From positions 496,001-560,000 of the forward strand of contig JANFAH010000042.1 of NCBI GenBank assembly GCA_024663395.1: 64,000 nt of DNA, written 5' to 3'. Shown here piece after piece: positions 22,420-35,750 of the stretch. The notes under the pieces are model-generated. The model had not been told where the DNA came from. It worked only from the letters and a program-made list of their open reading frames with translations, and made no database searches. Source of the DNA: Pisolithus tinctorius. Taxonomy: Eukaryota; Basidiomycota; Agaricomycetes; Boletales; Pisolithaceae. The translations under genes were made by a program, and so were the position numbers. How positions within the stretch are numbered: the first letter of the stretch is position 1; the number at the start of each line of letters is the position of its first letter.

Positions 22420-24238
22420 ATGCACAGCACAGCGTTCACTCTGTCGTTGCCGAATCATGCACCGCCAAGCACTTCGACAGTACAACACTCTCAGAGCTTG
22501 GCTTGCCCAAAGGATTGTCATCTTTGCCATAGACATTATGCTGTAGCATCTGGCTATGGGTTTGCCACCATCGATGCGCAGGAACTGCAACGTTTCGTAT
22601 CGACGTGGTAACTTGTCATTCCCCTATCAAATTCTGCGGGCTCATTTTTCATTCTAGCGATGATTGCGCCGCGATCTCCGAGGTCGGCAAGCTGTCTCCA
22701 CCTTCAGTGCGGTATCCTAACACGTTGCTTGCAGGCACTCCAGTCGTCAAGTTGTCCGACTATGCCCGCTGCTCTGCTACTGCCAAATTCGAGTCCAGCT
22801 GGCCATCTAAACGGAGAACAACGTGTAAGCTGCTTTTCAGCGGTTTTGGCGTCCTCTCACCGCATTCTCAGAGTGCACAGGCCACATCACCGTTGGAGTA
22901 TATTACTGCCGAAAACGGAACACCATCTATCGTAAGTCGCATGACAAGTACCCTTAATGTCCTCACTCAGGTCAAGGTCTCTCCTGCTGTTAATCAGAGC
23001 TGGAACATGCAGGATCACTCCTGCGTTCATGTTATGGACCGCAATGCAACGCTTCCCGTCCCACACACAAGTCTTCTACCACCCTATGCTATGGCACGGT
23101 CGTCAGGACATTCGCAGGAAAACGTAAACATTTTGATATTCGGGGATCTAGACCATAACTCCGTCGGACCCGTGATGGGCCTGAGCTCTGTAACCCCCTT
23201 TCATGATCACACCGCGGGGCAGGCCATAGACTGGAATGCGTCGAGGCTTCCAAGCTGGCATCGCCCTCGCTTCAGGAACTGCTTCCGTCGGATGACTTCT
23301 ACGACAACAATCTACTCGCTATAGAACAGGCCAGAACAGAGATGGCAGCGCAAGATCAGGCCGCCTTCAACTTTCCAAGCCAACCGATCAAACTGTGGGT
23401 CATCTCTCCAATTCGTGTTGTCCAACTAATTCGCTCCTAGACCACACTTCCTGGCCCCTATTTCTTACACATGTCCAACCCCATCTCAGTCCGACTCAAC
23501 CTCTTGCTTCACCACTCACGATCACCCCCCGTTCTATCCCGTCTTCCCGGTGCCCAACCAGATCCCAACCTCTCAGTACCTGCAAGCTCACTTTGGATCC
23601 CCCCTCCCGTCCAGCCTCACCTTATGATGCCCGCAGATCTTCCAGGCTTTCATGAATTCCCCGCTAGAACCGAGATGGAACTGCACGAAACAGGCACTTT
23701 CGACAATCGTGTAGCATACATCCTCAGCGATCACCCACTACCCGCTCTCCCCGACCACAGTGCAGGGATGACCTCTGGAGGGGTAGCCAACCATGGAAAA
23801 ATTAATGGAAGCAAATGCAGTGCTGACAAGGTGGACTTACACGTGCAGTCGTCGCTGCTTCCAAAAAAATTCCCGTCGTCACGCCGCGAGCCTTGTTCGC
23901 TTGACCACTTGTGTCACGTTGAGGGTGAAGGTGGGGACGTTTCAGGGCCACGAACTTCGAGGAGACTGCCCAAGACACGCTTGGTTTGCGATCGCATTGT
24001 ATCCAAACTCTGTGGCTGGCGGGATGACAATGGCACAAAATGCGGTGCACCTATAACGTACGATTGTGCAAACCATTTTGCCGTTGTCCATGGCGTCGAG
24101 AACATAGCACGAGATATCAAGATCATCTGCCGCTGGTGCCCTACAAAGAAACAAAGGAAGGTTATACGCAAAAACATACTGAGGCACTTAAGAGAAGTGC
24201 ATTTACGCTACTCACGCTCGACGCGTACCAAGCGCTAA
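22420..24238 (+). pseudogene. zinc-finger family copy A, frame-broken
   Basis: Homologous exon by exon to copies B-D. Exon 1 is 22420-22607, a 50-nt intron ends at 22657, then exon 2. Compared with copy D, exon 2 is 2 nt out of step; around 23,265 a single base is missing (GGCATCG against GGCTATCG); near 23,620 one base is extra. The last exon, after an intron at 23395-23440, still carries the intact C-terminal finger pair: CGWRDDNGTKC..C..H..H (about 24,010-24,090), then CRWCP..H..REVH (about 24,130-24,200). The final 255 codons (23,471-24,238) are open and could be expressed as a shorter protein. With three shifts in the upstream exons I call it a pseudogene. Confidence 0.65.
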
Positions 24239-24239
24239 C

Positions 24240-26620
24240 GGTAAATTTGCGATTCTCCGCTGACCACACAAGGGAATTTTTCCCTTGGGTCAGGCTTTCA
24301 GGCGAACGATTGTCCTACTTACCCTTCTGTGACGGAGGTAACATATTAACAAACGCGATGGCCCAAGTGCCTTCTGTGGTGGGTTTGCACTGGTTTGCAC
24401 CTACCAAATGGCTTCTACTTACGTCTATTTTGCGAGTGAATGAAATCAGCTCTGAAGTTTATTTACTACCTATCTTTTCTGACTACATGCATCACTATAT
24501 TCCCTACCACCTGTTTTATCTCCATCATTTGTCTTGCTACCGCAATCCCCTTGCCCACTATAGTGACTGCATTGTGTTGTGTTTCCTGTGTATTATTGAT
24601 CCAGAATTCATCATAGCCATCGGGCCATCTATTGCCCTCGAGTGTAATCATCTGGACTGGCTCTACCCCTGGAGTGGTTTCGCAAAGAGAGTGATTGTAG
24701 ACTGCAAGTCGCACTGCCCATTCCACATGCTACAATTAATCACTAGCTACAGCATGCGCGCCTTTACAGGAAGGAAAAACGCGTGTGTTGCAGAATCAAT
24801 CGCCCAGCCTGCCGCACTAGCACCGCCGTTCGGGGCCGCCTTCACGCCTCTGTTGCCCATGACCCTACTCCACTGCGGTAAATTTGCGATCAGATCACTT
24901 TTCCAGGACTGATCCATCCACTCGAGATTCTTACTGCCTTCCCATCTCCCTCGTGTTCACTATTTTGTCGACATTTTTCTTACCACGTTCCTGAACAGCG
25001 CAGTCCTAAAGCTAATGCAACCTGTTCTTGTCACTTTGATTCCCGCGGTGGCACCATCCACCAAAGGCAGTGGAGTGGAGCAAGGAAAACAAAATCACGA
25101 TAGATGCTGTGATCCTTGCATGAATCCCATGCAGATACCACATTGTTTCGCAAGAACGACCTGGTGCCCTCCATTCATGAACTTCGCTCGTCCCTCAAGG
25201 GCCCCAGTCCCCCGCTGACTAATAATGGAAAAGGAGCGGTCAAAAATTTGCCAACCAGTTGAGTACAGGTGTAGCATGGCCGAAAATCTCGCACAGGCCA
25301 GGGCAATAGGAAACTGACTGGCTAGCACCTGTCAGAATATACGTCCTTTTCAATCTGGGAGTTGATTCCATGTATAGAACACCTGCCTTCAACCACGCAG
25401 CCTCCACCACATGTCTTTCCGGCGCTCCGTATCACTTGCCATTTGATTTTGATGTTGATTCAACCCCCTTGATATGGCTAGCAAGCTCGAAAAGGCAAAC
25501 GTTGATCCGTAGGCTGGTTGAGCCTCCACAACTTGAATATTGGAAAACCACCCGGTGTGGTGCAGCGGGTCGATGGATCGAGAAGGCTAGGGAAACACGA
25601 CTCACCGGCCAGAATCGGATCAATGTCCCAAATATTCGTAGCCCAGAATTATCCTGAGACTGAGGTCTTACTTCTAGTTCCTAACTCAAGCGACTGATAA
25701 AGGAACTAGGACATAATGGAAATATCGCAGTAACTCACCACAGAAGAGTTAGATCGATCCATTTGTGCCTACTTGGTCGCAGATACCTCTGATAGCGACC
25801 TCGTTGAATCGGGAAAACCGAAACAGGTAATCACAGAGTGTGCACGCAGGATTCGACATATTTTTCCCACAGCGAAGCCTTGTTGGTGTTCAATGCAACC
25901 CAATCGTAGATGAAGACACCAGTCGGCCAGGGTTCAGTACACGGGAACGATCGGGCTCAACACGACCTATCAGCAGATACCTCAACCAACATTCGCGAGC
26001 TGGAGGGTTCCAGCTTCCAATATCTAAGCGGATGCCCGACTTCAGCGCTCGCAATGGGGCACATCCCTGACTCACCTACAAGCCCGGCGACGATATCGCT
26101 GGGGATGAGATAAAATCAAGAGAGACGTTGCGAACCGAAGCTTAGGATCAAGTTGGTCGAAACTAGTTACACAACCTGCACGTGAGTGGACGAATAATGA
26201 AATTCGTGCCTGTCCGGGTGCCTGACAGTCGTGGAATGCGAAAATCATTTGGCATACCAGAGTAATTTTGAGGATTCGCGACGCTTTGTACTTTGTACCT
26301 TACTGTCGCCTAATCGGAATGTCATCCACCGTACCCGTCCAGTTGGTCGTGGGTTGTCTGCAAACTTTGGATACGATAGATGAGCAACCATCCCTGAAGT
26401 AGAGAACGGAGGTAAGTCGCAAGCACTCAATACAGTAACATGATCCATCCAGGTTGCTCAAGGCCATCGCTAGGTTGCAGAGTAAATTCTGCCAGCCGGA
26501 GGACGTCCATTTGGCTTCCAGCTGCTCGCTAGATAACGGCAAAGGCTGAATTTTTGTCTAAGTTGAAAGGCGATGCTCGGTTCTGAATGGAGATCGCAGT
26601 CATGTGAAATTCGAGGTCCA
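24240..26620. repeat. downstream flank of copy A, duplicated at 42.0-44.07 kb
   Basis: Aligns in order with 42,013-44,070. Strong blocks include 24,690-25,190 against 42,600-43,085 (shared phrase CGCCGTTCGGGGCCGCCTTC), 25,985-26,290 against 43,115-43,425, and 26,505-26,610 against 43,964-44,065. Small indels are common. No intact gene was found in it. Minus-strand coding traces occur but do not form a model. Confidence 0.75.
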
Positions 26621-26864
26621 TGCGTCGGGTACCAACTGATCTTTGGTTGCCGTCACCGGCAGCGAAAACAGGCACAGACAAAAGACCCCAAGTCCTCGCT
26701 TGAGCATGCGGTTTCAGCGCCTTCGACAAGTCAATGGTCGCACCACGCAATGAGACACCTATTAGGTACTTCTCGGGGTAGGTGATTGACCCAGAGGCAT
26801 CGAGGTCGCTTTCATCAAACTTGGTCATACCAGCGTCTTATGAGTAGTATCTCCCAGATCACAT

Positions 26865-27130
26865 CATTGCCTGCGGTTGGATCAATCCCGATGGAATTAT
26901 CTGCAATAAGCCAATTTATTGTCGTTGCGAAGGTCATTTCGCTACCGCACACGACACCACGAAATTGTCGTCAGTTGTCAGAGTCGGGTGCCGTTGGTGT
27001 CCTGTAAGTGCGAGAAAGGAGGTGAAACGAAAAGGTTAGGTTTCGTTCTGAATATAATGGAAGCGTATATGAGGTACCAGCGTCCGAAGAAAAGAGAGGC
27101 TCACGCACCCCTGAGAGGAAGAAATGCCCT
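26865..27130 (+). pseudogene. truncated zinc-finger family fragment
   Basis: A conceptual frame starting at about 26,868 reads CGWINPDGIICNKPI, then a C/H pair, then GCRWCPVSARKEVKRKG, then TAG. It is closest to copy C (CGWIKPDGMVCNKPI). The finger C-terminus survives only as DNA similarity after the stop. No upstream exons are recognisable. A decayed fifth copy. Confidence 0.8.
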
Positions 27131-29142
27131 CGAGAGTCGGACAGGTCCCTCACTGACGTTGTGTACCGGTTGACGTTCTTATCTTGTACCAACTAACTTA
27201 GAGTTTGATGCCAACGGACTTCTCATGCGTAATATTTTAGAGTGGAAAGTGTCCTCCGACAGCATTGATCAAACTTCCCCACACGATCGAAACGACGCAC
27301 CGGCACGTGCTTAGCCATTGGCGTCAATACGTAAGAACACCCTCAGCATAGTGTAGCGCGTGAGAACGCAGTGAAAGTTGGAAAAGGTGACTTACTCTAT
27401 GGGAATTGGTATCTGCGACATTGCTAACGTAAAGATCAAAAGTCGGGATATAATCACTCTCGAAGTCCAGGTCTTGTCTGTGTTTCTCGGCGCACGACCA
27501 AAGAGCCACAACGAAATACGAACATTGCATCCGAGGGAATCGTGCCATGTACAAACGATTAGGTGGGTGTCAACCGTCCGCGTCCGAAAGAGATAAAAGA
27601 GACACCTGAGCAAGACCAACCACCTTAGGGCCCAGCAAACGCTAAGCATTGAGCCAACACGAACTTCGGCGGCTTGGATAGTGTACCTTGAATTTCAAGG
27701 AAAGGGCTTCGCCATGACTATCATCATCGTTGAATGCCGACTGATGAGAAGATGAAGGTATGGATCGGCACATGGCCACAATACAGTTCATCCCGGCCTG
27801 TCGAAGGATATCCACAAGCTAATGGATACAACGGCACAGGAGGGAGCGGGAATCGGAACTTGTTCAAAGGCACATCCGAGACTTACCTTCGCTGTACCGT
27901 AGTAACGGCCACTTTCCAAGTCCCCAGAATGACCGGTCAATGAAGTACAAAGGAGATGTTGCACCAGAGGCTCCATACCAAAAAAAGGGCGGTCGTGGCG
28001 GTGGGAGAGGAGGACTTGATACGTGATATTTAGCCAAACCTCAATAGCCTCAGAAAGAGCTTAATATGGTGTCCGAGACGTCTCGTCCTGTCCAGAAGGA
28101 GATCACTCACCTTGCAACGTCCATTACTGACCTACCTGGCTTTTGCATTTTGGTCCCACTGGTGACTGTCTCGTGTCTCCCTCGTGCACTAGGAGGAAGT
28201 GGCTACCCGGAAAACTCCGACGTGTTGCATAATCATGGGTGGCCCGAGCATCGCTGTGGGGCACCGGCTCAGTTGTGACCGTGTTCGCTGTCGCAGCTTC
28301 ACTTCCTGACAGTCAATTTTATAGCGGGTCGAGTCAGAGATTGTGGAGGTATTGTGAAGCACACCATGGTTCAGAATTGCTATGCACCCACCACTGCCGA
28401 GCCTCGTTCCTGGAAGTTCGAGTCACTTGCAGTAGGAAGGAACTTGGGTTGGGCATATTTAAAAGTACGCCCACGTTCCATCCCTTCGTGCCCACTACTA
28501 GACCTGCTTACCTCGCTTACGTTGGTACTTTTCAGCATCTTCATGATGTGTGTTCTACGATGTGGCGTGTTTCTCTCTCCACATAGGATTGGTATTCTAC
28601 GGTGACACCCGCCATCGATCAATCGTAGGCTCTTGGCTATCTCATCCGTACCACCGACATTGCGGTGGGTATACGTCTGCAAACGACGAATATTTCTTTT
28701 TCCTGGTGTCATATTCAGCTCAGCCGCGTTCGGTGTGTGGGCAGACGCAAAGTTATGCCCTGACCCGTCACTCGACCTTTCCTTCCACTCCGGTCCATCA
28801 CCAGACACGCTTATTCGATAGCCAAAACCCAGTCTACAGTCCTCATTCCCTTTGTACGCCTATACCTCATACGGTCCCACTTCGATGCCCTTCCTTATGG
28901 ACCATACCCTCACAGATCTTTGACCGCCTGTTTCTGGTTCCTTTGGTAGGGCGTGAGGCGAAGATGATGGTACGCAGGACTTTTTTTGCTCAGGTAAGTC
29001 GTGCATGTACCGTGCTCTATGCATTGATAGTGTGTTTTACCCACGATTCCATCTTTGTGTGCCCGGTCTGATAGCACGTGGGCAGAGAGACAGTACAAGA
29101 TATCTTGCCACTCATTCAACGTCCACAAACAAAAACAAAGTT
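27131..29142. other. region without a supported gene; minus-strand coding traces
   Basis: On the minus strand, 27,980-27,320 shows a chain of possible exons with GT..AG borders (for example a segment reading FDLYVSNVADTNSHR followed by GTAAGT). A stop codon interrupts it and no family is recognised. The rest shows nothing. Confidence 0.3.
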
Positions 29143-29566
29143 ATGCCGTTGGGGTACAGCGTAGAAGTCGACGGGAGTGTAGCAACGGCAGGCACCGCTC
29201 ACGGTACTACCAGAGGTCAGCAGTCACACGGAGATGCCTCGAGTTCAGAACAACCCATTCACAAACATATCGTAGAAGGGATTATCCAAAGCATCGATAC
29301 GATGGGAAACTTTGAAGATCGTCTTGCCAATGAGTCAGGAATTGAAGGGCGTGGAACGTGGATTGCCGTGAAGCTCGTAGGTAGTTTTCTGGGGCAGGGA
29401 AATATGCATGTAACTGACGCACTGTTTTTGGTCATCATAGCCCATGCTTCTGCCTCGTGCTGGGTCGCTTCGCAACTTCTCCGTGCACCTTGTTCACACG
29501 CGACCAGAATTATCAGATCCCATCTATTTCCCGGTACTCCAGATTCATCAGATCTTGCTATCCTAG
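29143..29566 (+). CDS. possible two-exon small protein (119 aa), unknown
   Basis: Exon 29143-29376, intron 29377-29440 (64 nt, GTAGGT..CATAG), exon 29441-29566 ending in TAG. The phases fit. The first exon has a repeated-acid/glycine composition and a helical stretch (KHIVEGIIQSIDTMGNFEDRL). There is no recognised domain, no homologue in the window and no context to support it, so this may be a chance model. Confidence 0.25.
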
Positions 29567-32425
29567 ATAGGCACAACCTTGTCGCCACTCGGGGTCTCCC
29601 TTGATGGAGGAAGACGTTCGAGATCTACAAGAACTGCACGCTAAAATGAGATGAATCTGTTTGCGTGCGAAGGAGCGAAGAATCAAGATTGTGATCGACG
29701 CGGAGTATACTTGACTTCCTGACAGCCTGAACGACGGCACTAATATGTGCGTCCGCAGCCGGTATCAGCCGCCGATAGATGCCTTCAGTCACGCACTGAT
29801 GGAATAATTCAACTAACTTCCTGAGGAGAATGTCTGGACAGGGTGGTCATTCTCTGGCCTGAGTTCCCGCGGGCCCCAGAACTATAACCCTTAGTTTATG
29901 TGACGTATCAAGCCTGTCTTCGGAGGTGAGCCACAGAATTAGACAACATGCAATAGACTGAATACTTTACCACCGACGGGACCCCAACCCACCTTGCTCA
30001 TTCGATTGCACTCTCATAAGAAGGGATATACTTTAGATGTCAAGCTTGTCCTAGTGCATACCATCCACACGAAACAGCGTCACATATCCGCTCGTTACAC
30101 ACGATGTCCGTGTCAACTGATCCAGATTCCCCCGTATACTCTTCTAAGGTGGAGACGGATGGGTGCTACAACACGTGTGTTTCGGCCATCGTACGTGCCA
30201 TCGCTGATAAGATCTGGCGTTCTATTTGGGGCACAATTAGGGAGCTTCAGAGTTGGTTCCTCAGGGATTAGTCAAGAACGGACTGGCTCATGAAGAAGGT
30301 GGGGTGGACAAGCCGCGGACGATTGTTTTTCCTCGAGAAGCCGTGGAAAGATGTACGCTTGCTCAGTTTCCAGAAGCATCTACGCGTCCATTGATCACCG
30401 TTTATAGGTAGTATGGAAGATTCGTTGACAAATCATATAGTTGCCCGTATAATCAGCACTATACCCTGTGTAACGAAGCACACGCCACGGCGCGTTGGGT
30501 AAGGTGAGCAAGTTGGGTGCCTAGAAGTCTTCTACGATGTTCTGATGCATCCCCATCTTTCAAAGGTCATGCCTTACCTCCCCCGACGCACAATCAAGAA
30601 CGCGTTTATTTCGGGGATCTGGGAAAGAAACTAGTTGGTGGCGTGGAGCTGTGAACTGAGTGAACAATTTAGACACCCCAGTATCACAAACCAATATTCC
30701 CGTCGTGGAGTGGTGTGATGCTGTGGGATGTCTTCTGGATTAGAAACCATCCAACGAACGTGCCAAGCTCATGAATTTGTTGCCTCTGCTAAGTTTAGCC
30801 CCTTTAGCACTCACGGACCGGGTCCCTTATGGTTAGTCCGGTAATCTGACCACCGTCAGGCACCTCGGTTTCTATTTATCCTGCGGCAGAAGCTCTGGGG
30901 ACCCAAGATACGAGGAGAATGGTTCATTGCGTGGTATTACAGGTTCCTAGTCATGACTGAGTCCTTCGTGCCGTCTTGCTGTCCAAGAAGCGCAGCATAC
31001 GTGTTGTCAGATTGTGCTTAGCACTTCCAATCATCGAGATAAGCTCAGATGAGGGATTAGATCTTGGATGCTGCCTTGCTCTGGTCTGACTCACACCCGC
31101 CCCTTACAGCCCCGGCAAACAGCGAGATGGACAGGTGCTCCGTCATGTTACTCATTACTTATTTATATTCATCGTATGCTGTGTTTTTGTAAACCGCACA
31201 TTGTCTAACGCCGTAGTGCATACGCACGAAGTGAACACCGTCATAACTATGCGGCGACACGCTCTTTTTCCCAACGTCGTTTGTTTTATGCACCCACCGG
31301 TGCAATGCCCAGTGGCATACTTGCAATATACCAAGTATATATCGGGAGGTTGAGGTGAGCTCATTGAAGTAAGTTTTGTGTGACCGATCTGAGGCTGGCG
31401 GAAGCAAACCTTGTACTTCGTGTTTTCAATTTGCCCGCGCCCTCCATTGCCAAATACATCCTCCGGGAGTCCCGTGGCACTCCAAACCTCGCGTCAAGTC
31501 CCCGCATGTGTCGGGAGAGGCTCAACAGGTAGACGAGCCATTTTCCTGGGTGCGTGGTTGCCCCCCATGTACAATGGCACGGCGGATGCAGTACACCATG
31601 GTTGCGAGCGGGTAGTAGGCGAACATCCCGTCGATCAGTGAAGAGTCTCCGGTCGGTTTGGGGATTGCAAAGCGATGGATGTCACTCTGCAGACTGTTAT
31701 TATCATCTGGCATGCACAGTCATTTCTGGGCAGGTGCGTGAAGTTATGTGAGTTTCCTTCGCTGGCTCCCTTCGAAACACGGCGTGATGACGGGTTGATC
31801 TCACACTGTTCCACCTATTAGACTTGTAGTGCGTGCTTTGGAAACACCAGGGGAAAGGCTACTCGTTGAAAACGTGTTTACCACCTCAACACCGGCGATA
31901 CCCCTTTCCCGAGCATAACCACAAAAGGCATCATGCGCTCCTGATCAATGCCTACCTTTTTTCCCCCTTTCAGAATTCCATCCTCGAGCCTGTGCTTATC
32001 GACAGCCTTTCCCTTGTTCTATGTACACTGCGATGTCATGTAAAGTTTAACAACACATCGGGACTATCTACTAATGCATTCTCCGCCCTCCTTCCCTCCC
32101 TCCATGCCACACTCGGATTCCTTTCCGCGTAAAGCTGCGAAACACGTGCATCCCCTTTCTGGATTTCCTTGGGCTTTGTGCCGCGCACCAGGCCTACCAG
32201 GCACCACATGCGCAATTCATAGATCGCTATCTCGGGGTCATAGATCGTCATCTCGGGGTATCAGATGATTCATCCGCTCCGGCAACGTTACAGGGATCCG
32301 TTGGATATAAGTATATGTCATTAAGCGCGCACGTAGTAATAAATACAGGTAGTAAAGGAACTAAGTTCCTCCCTCTGTACATCTCGTTTTATCCAGGCTG
32401 TTCCTTGTCGTGGGTTCAAACGAGC
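29567..32425. other. 2.9 kb without a supported gene
   Basis: Only short frames on both strands, with no motif, repeat or exon chain that holds together. The last part (about 32,300-32,425) is the 5' flank of zinc-finger copy B. Confidence 0.5.
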
Positions 32426-34222
32426 ATGCACCGTATTACTCCCTCTTCGTCGCCAGTAACTCTCTCTCACGCAATTTCAAGCGGGTCGACAATACGACTC
32501 CCTCAGTCCCTACGTCTTCAACAGGACTGTGACCTGAACCACATACATTATGGTACCGGTGCGATATCCAGCTACGGCTATGTCATCAAACAACCTCAAG
32601 TTGACTATTTGCGAGGTGTAAGTCGCTTTCTGTCGATTTCGTCGTGCTCTCATTCCATCCGTAGTCAGCGGGAGCCGAAATACCTTCAGACCATGTCGCT
32701 GAAAATGGTTCATTATCTATCGTAAGCGTTGCTGGCGTCCAGTAAGCCGAAGGTCCTCATCCCGATGAAGGTTTCTCCGTCGCTCAATCAGGCTCCGACC
32801 TCAAGGTACCAAGATACGGCTTCGAGTAGTCAACATGCACAAGCGAACTACCCCGTTTCAACATCTTACACTGACGAAGATGGAAGGTTTTCCATCGTAA
32901 GCCAACTTTCCGGCACGGCTACGTATGTCGAGTCTCTTACTGTAACGCAGATCAAGGGTCATCCCGTTCAGCTGCTCCATCATATCGCCCCCGTTCCAGT
33001 TACTCGGGCCCACATTCCCTCCCAGACCTACCACCATGACACGCCACTCGTTAATACCAAAACGCCTCATTACGGCGGGGATGCACGGGGATGCACCTCC
33101 GGCGATACCGCATACTCCGGCATTGCACTTTCATCACCAAACACCAGTATTATGTTACCTAATGTAGTAGAATACTCATTAGGATCCCCGTGGGAGAACG
33201 GGAACGTTTCAAAGTTTGGCAAGTTGCCCTTCGCTCATCATGCCACCACTGGACTTTCGACGGGCCTGGCATCCACAGTTCTCTTTTCGCCCACCTCAAA
33301 TGTATCATGGTTGGCGTCTTCAAAACCGGTTGTGCCGCTACTTCAAGGTCCATATCCTTCGGACCATCTGGACAGTGAGATCATTACAGCGCCTGTGGAA
33401 TTGGCGGCAAGTTCAACTTGGTCTACAAGAAAGCCTTATCTACCTTCAAGCCAAGAGATAAAAGTGAGTCACTCGCCACTTATGCCATGTTCGACTAACC
33501 CACTTCCGCGATCTTAGATCGCACCCACACCCATCGTGTCCCACGTCCTTCCTCGCACGCTTCCAACCCTATCTCAATCCAACTCGAATGCCCAGGTTGT
33601 AAACTTACATGCATCAGCATCGATACCACTGTTCCCGAATTCACCCCTACCATCGCCGAGCGAGTTCTGTACGCACGACAACCCCTCTGGCGTTGGAAAC
33701 GACAACCTTCCAACACCCACCGGGCCGCCAGTGGCAGATTATCTTCCTTCTGGAATTATGATCAACCGGGTTGAAGCAAGTCATGCTAGTGGTCGTACCA
33801 GAGCTCGTCATCGGACGAAAATGGAGGGAATTCCATGTGTTAGCGAGACAATCTCCACCCGTCGTGCAGGTCATTCTGCCAAAATCCAATCCCGGAGCCG
33901 GATAAAACCGTCCGCTGTGCGCCCACTCACGGATCGGAACGTACCCACATGCTGTGGCTGGCAGAATGAAGATGGCAGACCGTGTGGTGCACCCGTCACA
34001 TACAACAATTGTGCAGAGCATTTTGCCGCCGTCCATGAAATCAAGAACATAGCGGCAAAGGTCGAAGTGCTCTGCCGGTGGTGTGCTCTGAGTACGGAAA
34101 AGAAGGTCACTCGAAAAAACATACTCAGGCATCTGAGGGAAGCACATTTGTGCTGCCCCCGATCGAAGAAGGGAATCATAAAATGTTTTACCGACACTGA
34201 CGACGTCGCTCCTCCTCTTTAG
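32426..34222 (+). CDS. zinc-finger family copy B, five-exon gene (530 aa)
   Basis: Intact spliced model: exons 32426-32617, 32665-32721, 32771-32896, 32951-33463 and 33518-34222. The introns are 47, 49, 54 and 54 nt, all GT..AG and all phase 0. The long N-terminal part is Ser/Thr/Pro-rich and lacks helices or membrane segments, like an activation or scaffold region. The C-terminal 90 residues hold two zinc-binding units. The first is C-G-W...C-G...H-F...H (residues about 441-470). The second is C-R-W-C with H-L-R-E-A-H at about 500-505, a C2H2-like spacing of C-x2-C-x15-H-x4-H. A basic stretch (SKKGIIK) follows. DNA binding is an inference from the fingers. It is the best preserved of four same-strand copies; its intron positions recur in the others. 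Confidence 0.75.
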
Positions 34223-35750
34223 TGATCACGTAGGGCGCCATCTGTTGGTCGCACGCACCGCTTTGCCACTTTCTCCTCTGTAACGGTCTTGGTGACTTGC
34301 TTAACAAACAAGATCGCAAACGCGCCCTACACCATCTTTTGCACTGATCGATGGGCGAGATCATCTTCACGCGCATGCGTGATCCACAGGTAGTCGAAAC
34401 TGGCACTTACTGGTACTTGAGTATATCCATCCCTCACCCACTCTCCATGTATACCATTGTCGCATTTCACCCACCCGCTTTGTTTCTCGCATCACTGTTG
34501 CTGCACATCTCCCCGTCAGTTACAGTATCCATCATAGATTTGTCGTGTATTGTAGTTTCTTTCATCGTGTTGCATTTCCCATCACTTCATAATTTTCCTG
34601 ACTTTGAATGATCTGACGCAGTAGAAACAGACAGAAAGATAGACAAACAAACAGATAGGCCTATTCACTACTACTAGCTGAAGTATCCAAGAGTGTGAAA
34701 GCCACAAGACTTTGTCATGTATGTAGAAGGGGAAAATGCCCCTGTTATGAAGACACTCGCCGAGTTCGGCTGAGTTTGAAAGATGTCATTGGTGAAATAC
34801 ACACCTACACGCTTGTGGGATGACGTCATTCGACCCTTCAGCAAGGATGGCCGGGGGTTCGGTATTTCGAGACCTAACCTTACTGTAATAACATGGCAAA
34901 GGCTTATCGCGCGTGCCTTTTTGACATAACAGATTTATTGGCACTTTACCTGGGCTTATATGTAGGACAAAACTTGAAATGAAGTACAAAGTGTGGTCAG
35001 GTCGACTAAACCTCAAGTTTGACCTGTAAAATGAAACAAAACTTGGAATGTTGGTTCAGGGCCATACTTGATGATTATATTTCAATTTGAGTACCACGTT
35101 ATATAAATGTCGACTCAAATTCCCAAAAATCTGTTCAATGTGAGGCATTCTGATTTGCGATCGGTCGTGCGCGTGATCTCGATCAGCCCCACTCAAAGAT
35201 TTGATCTCCGCTTCGGACGGAGGGTCCTCCCTCAGGGTCCCGTGGTGGCTGAACAATAGATCGCATGGCAACACTTGTCAGGAGCTGTCCTCGCTCATGA
35301 TAAGCCGCCCTCCAACTCGAAGCAGGGGTGGGAAGGAACCTGGCTGACAGCCACCATCGGACTCTAAATTACTAAGGATCAGGGAACGTTCCACCAATTA
35401 TGCCTCCGCACTACTTCAAATCAGGAAAGTCGGACAGGATACCTGCCGTGTCAGAAAACGAGACTCGATGGACTACACAATTGGATCTCGTTTCGCAATG
35501 AAGCTACCTCAGTAATAAATTCAGTTATGTAGGCTGTCACATCTGCCCTCCACACACCGTTGCTTCGGGTCGGCGATCATTGGTCTGCTGGCCAACAGCA
35601 GGGTGTTGCTTTGACCGTCTTCGGGTTTTAGCAAGGTGGACTTGTCTAGCTACCGTTGCATTCTTAAATGCGGTGGTAACTCAAACGTCTTTTGCTCCAC
35701 ATACCTTCACATTCTCCGTCCTTCCTCGCTCTCATCGGCCCTGCAAAACC
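34223..35750. other. spacer between zinc-finger copies B and C
   Basis: No supported gene. The segment 34,440-34,625 is the shared 3' tail of the family (pyrimidine-rich, ending TGATCTGACGCA). The segment after 35,640 is the shared 5' flank leading into copy C. Simple CAGA-type repeats occur near 34,625-34,660. Confidence 0.5.

Noticed and set aside
22605..23324. 239-codon plus-strand frame in copy A as a separate gene
   Set aside because: It runs through positions that are introns in copies B-D and is better seen as part of the broken zinc-finger copy.
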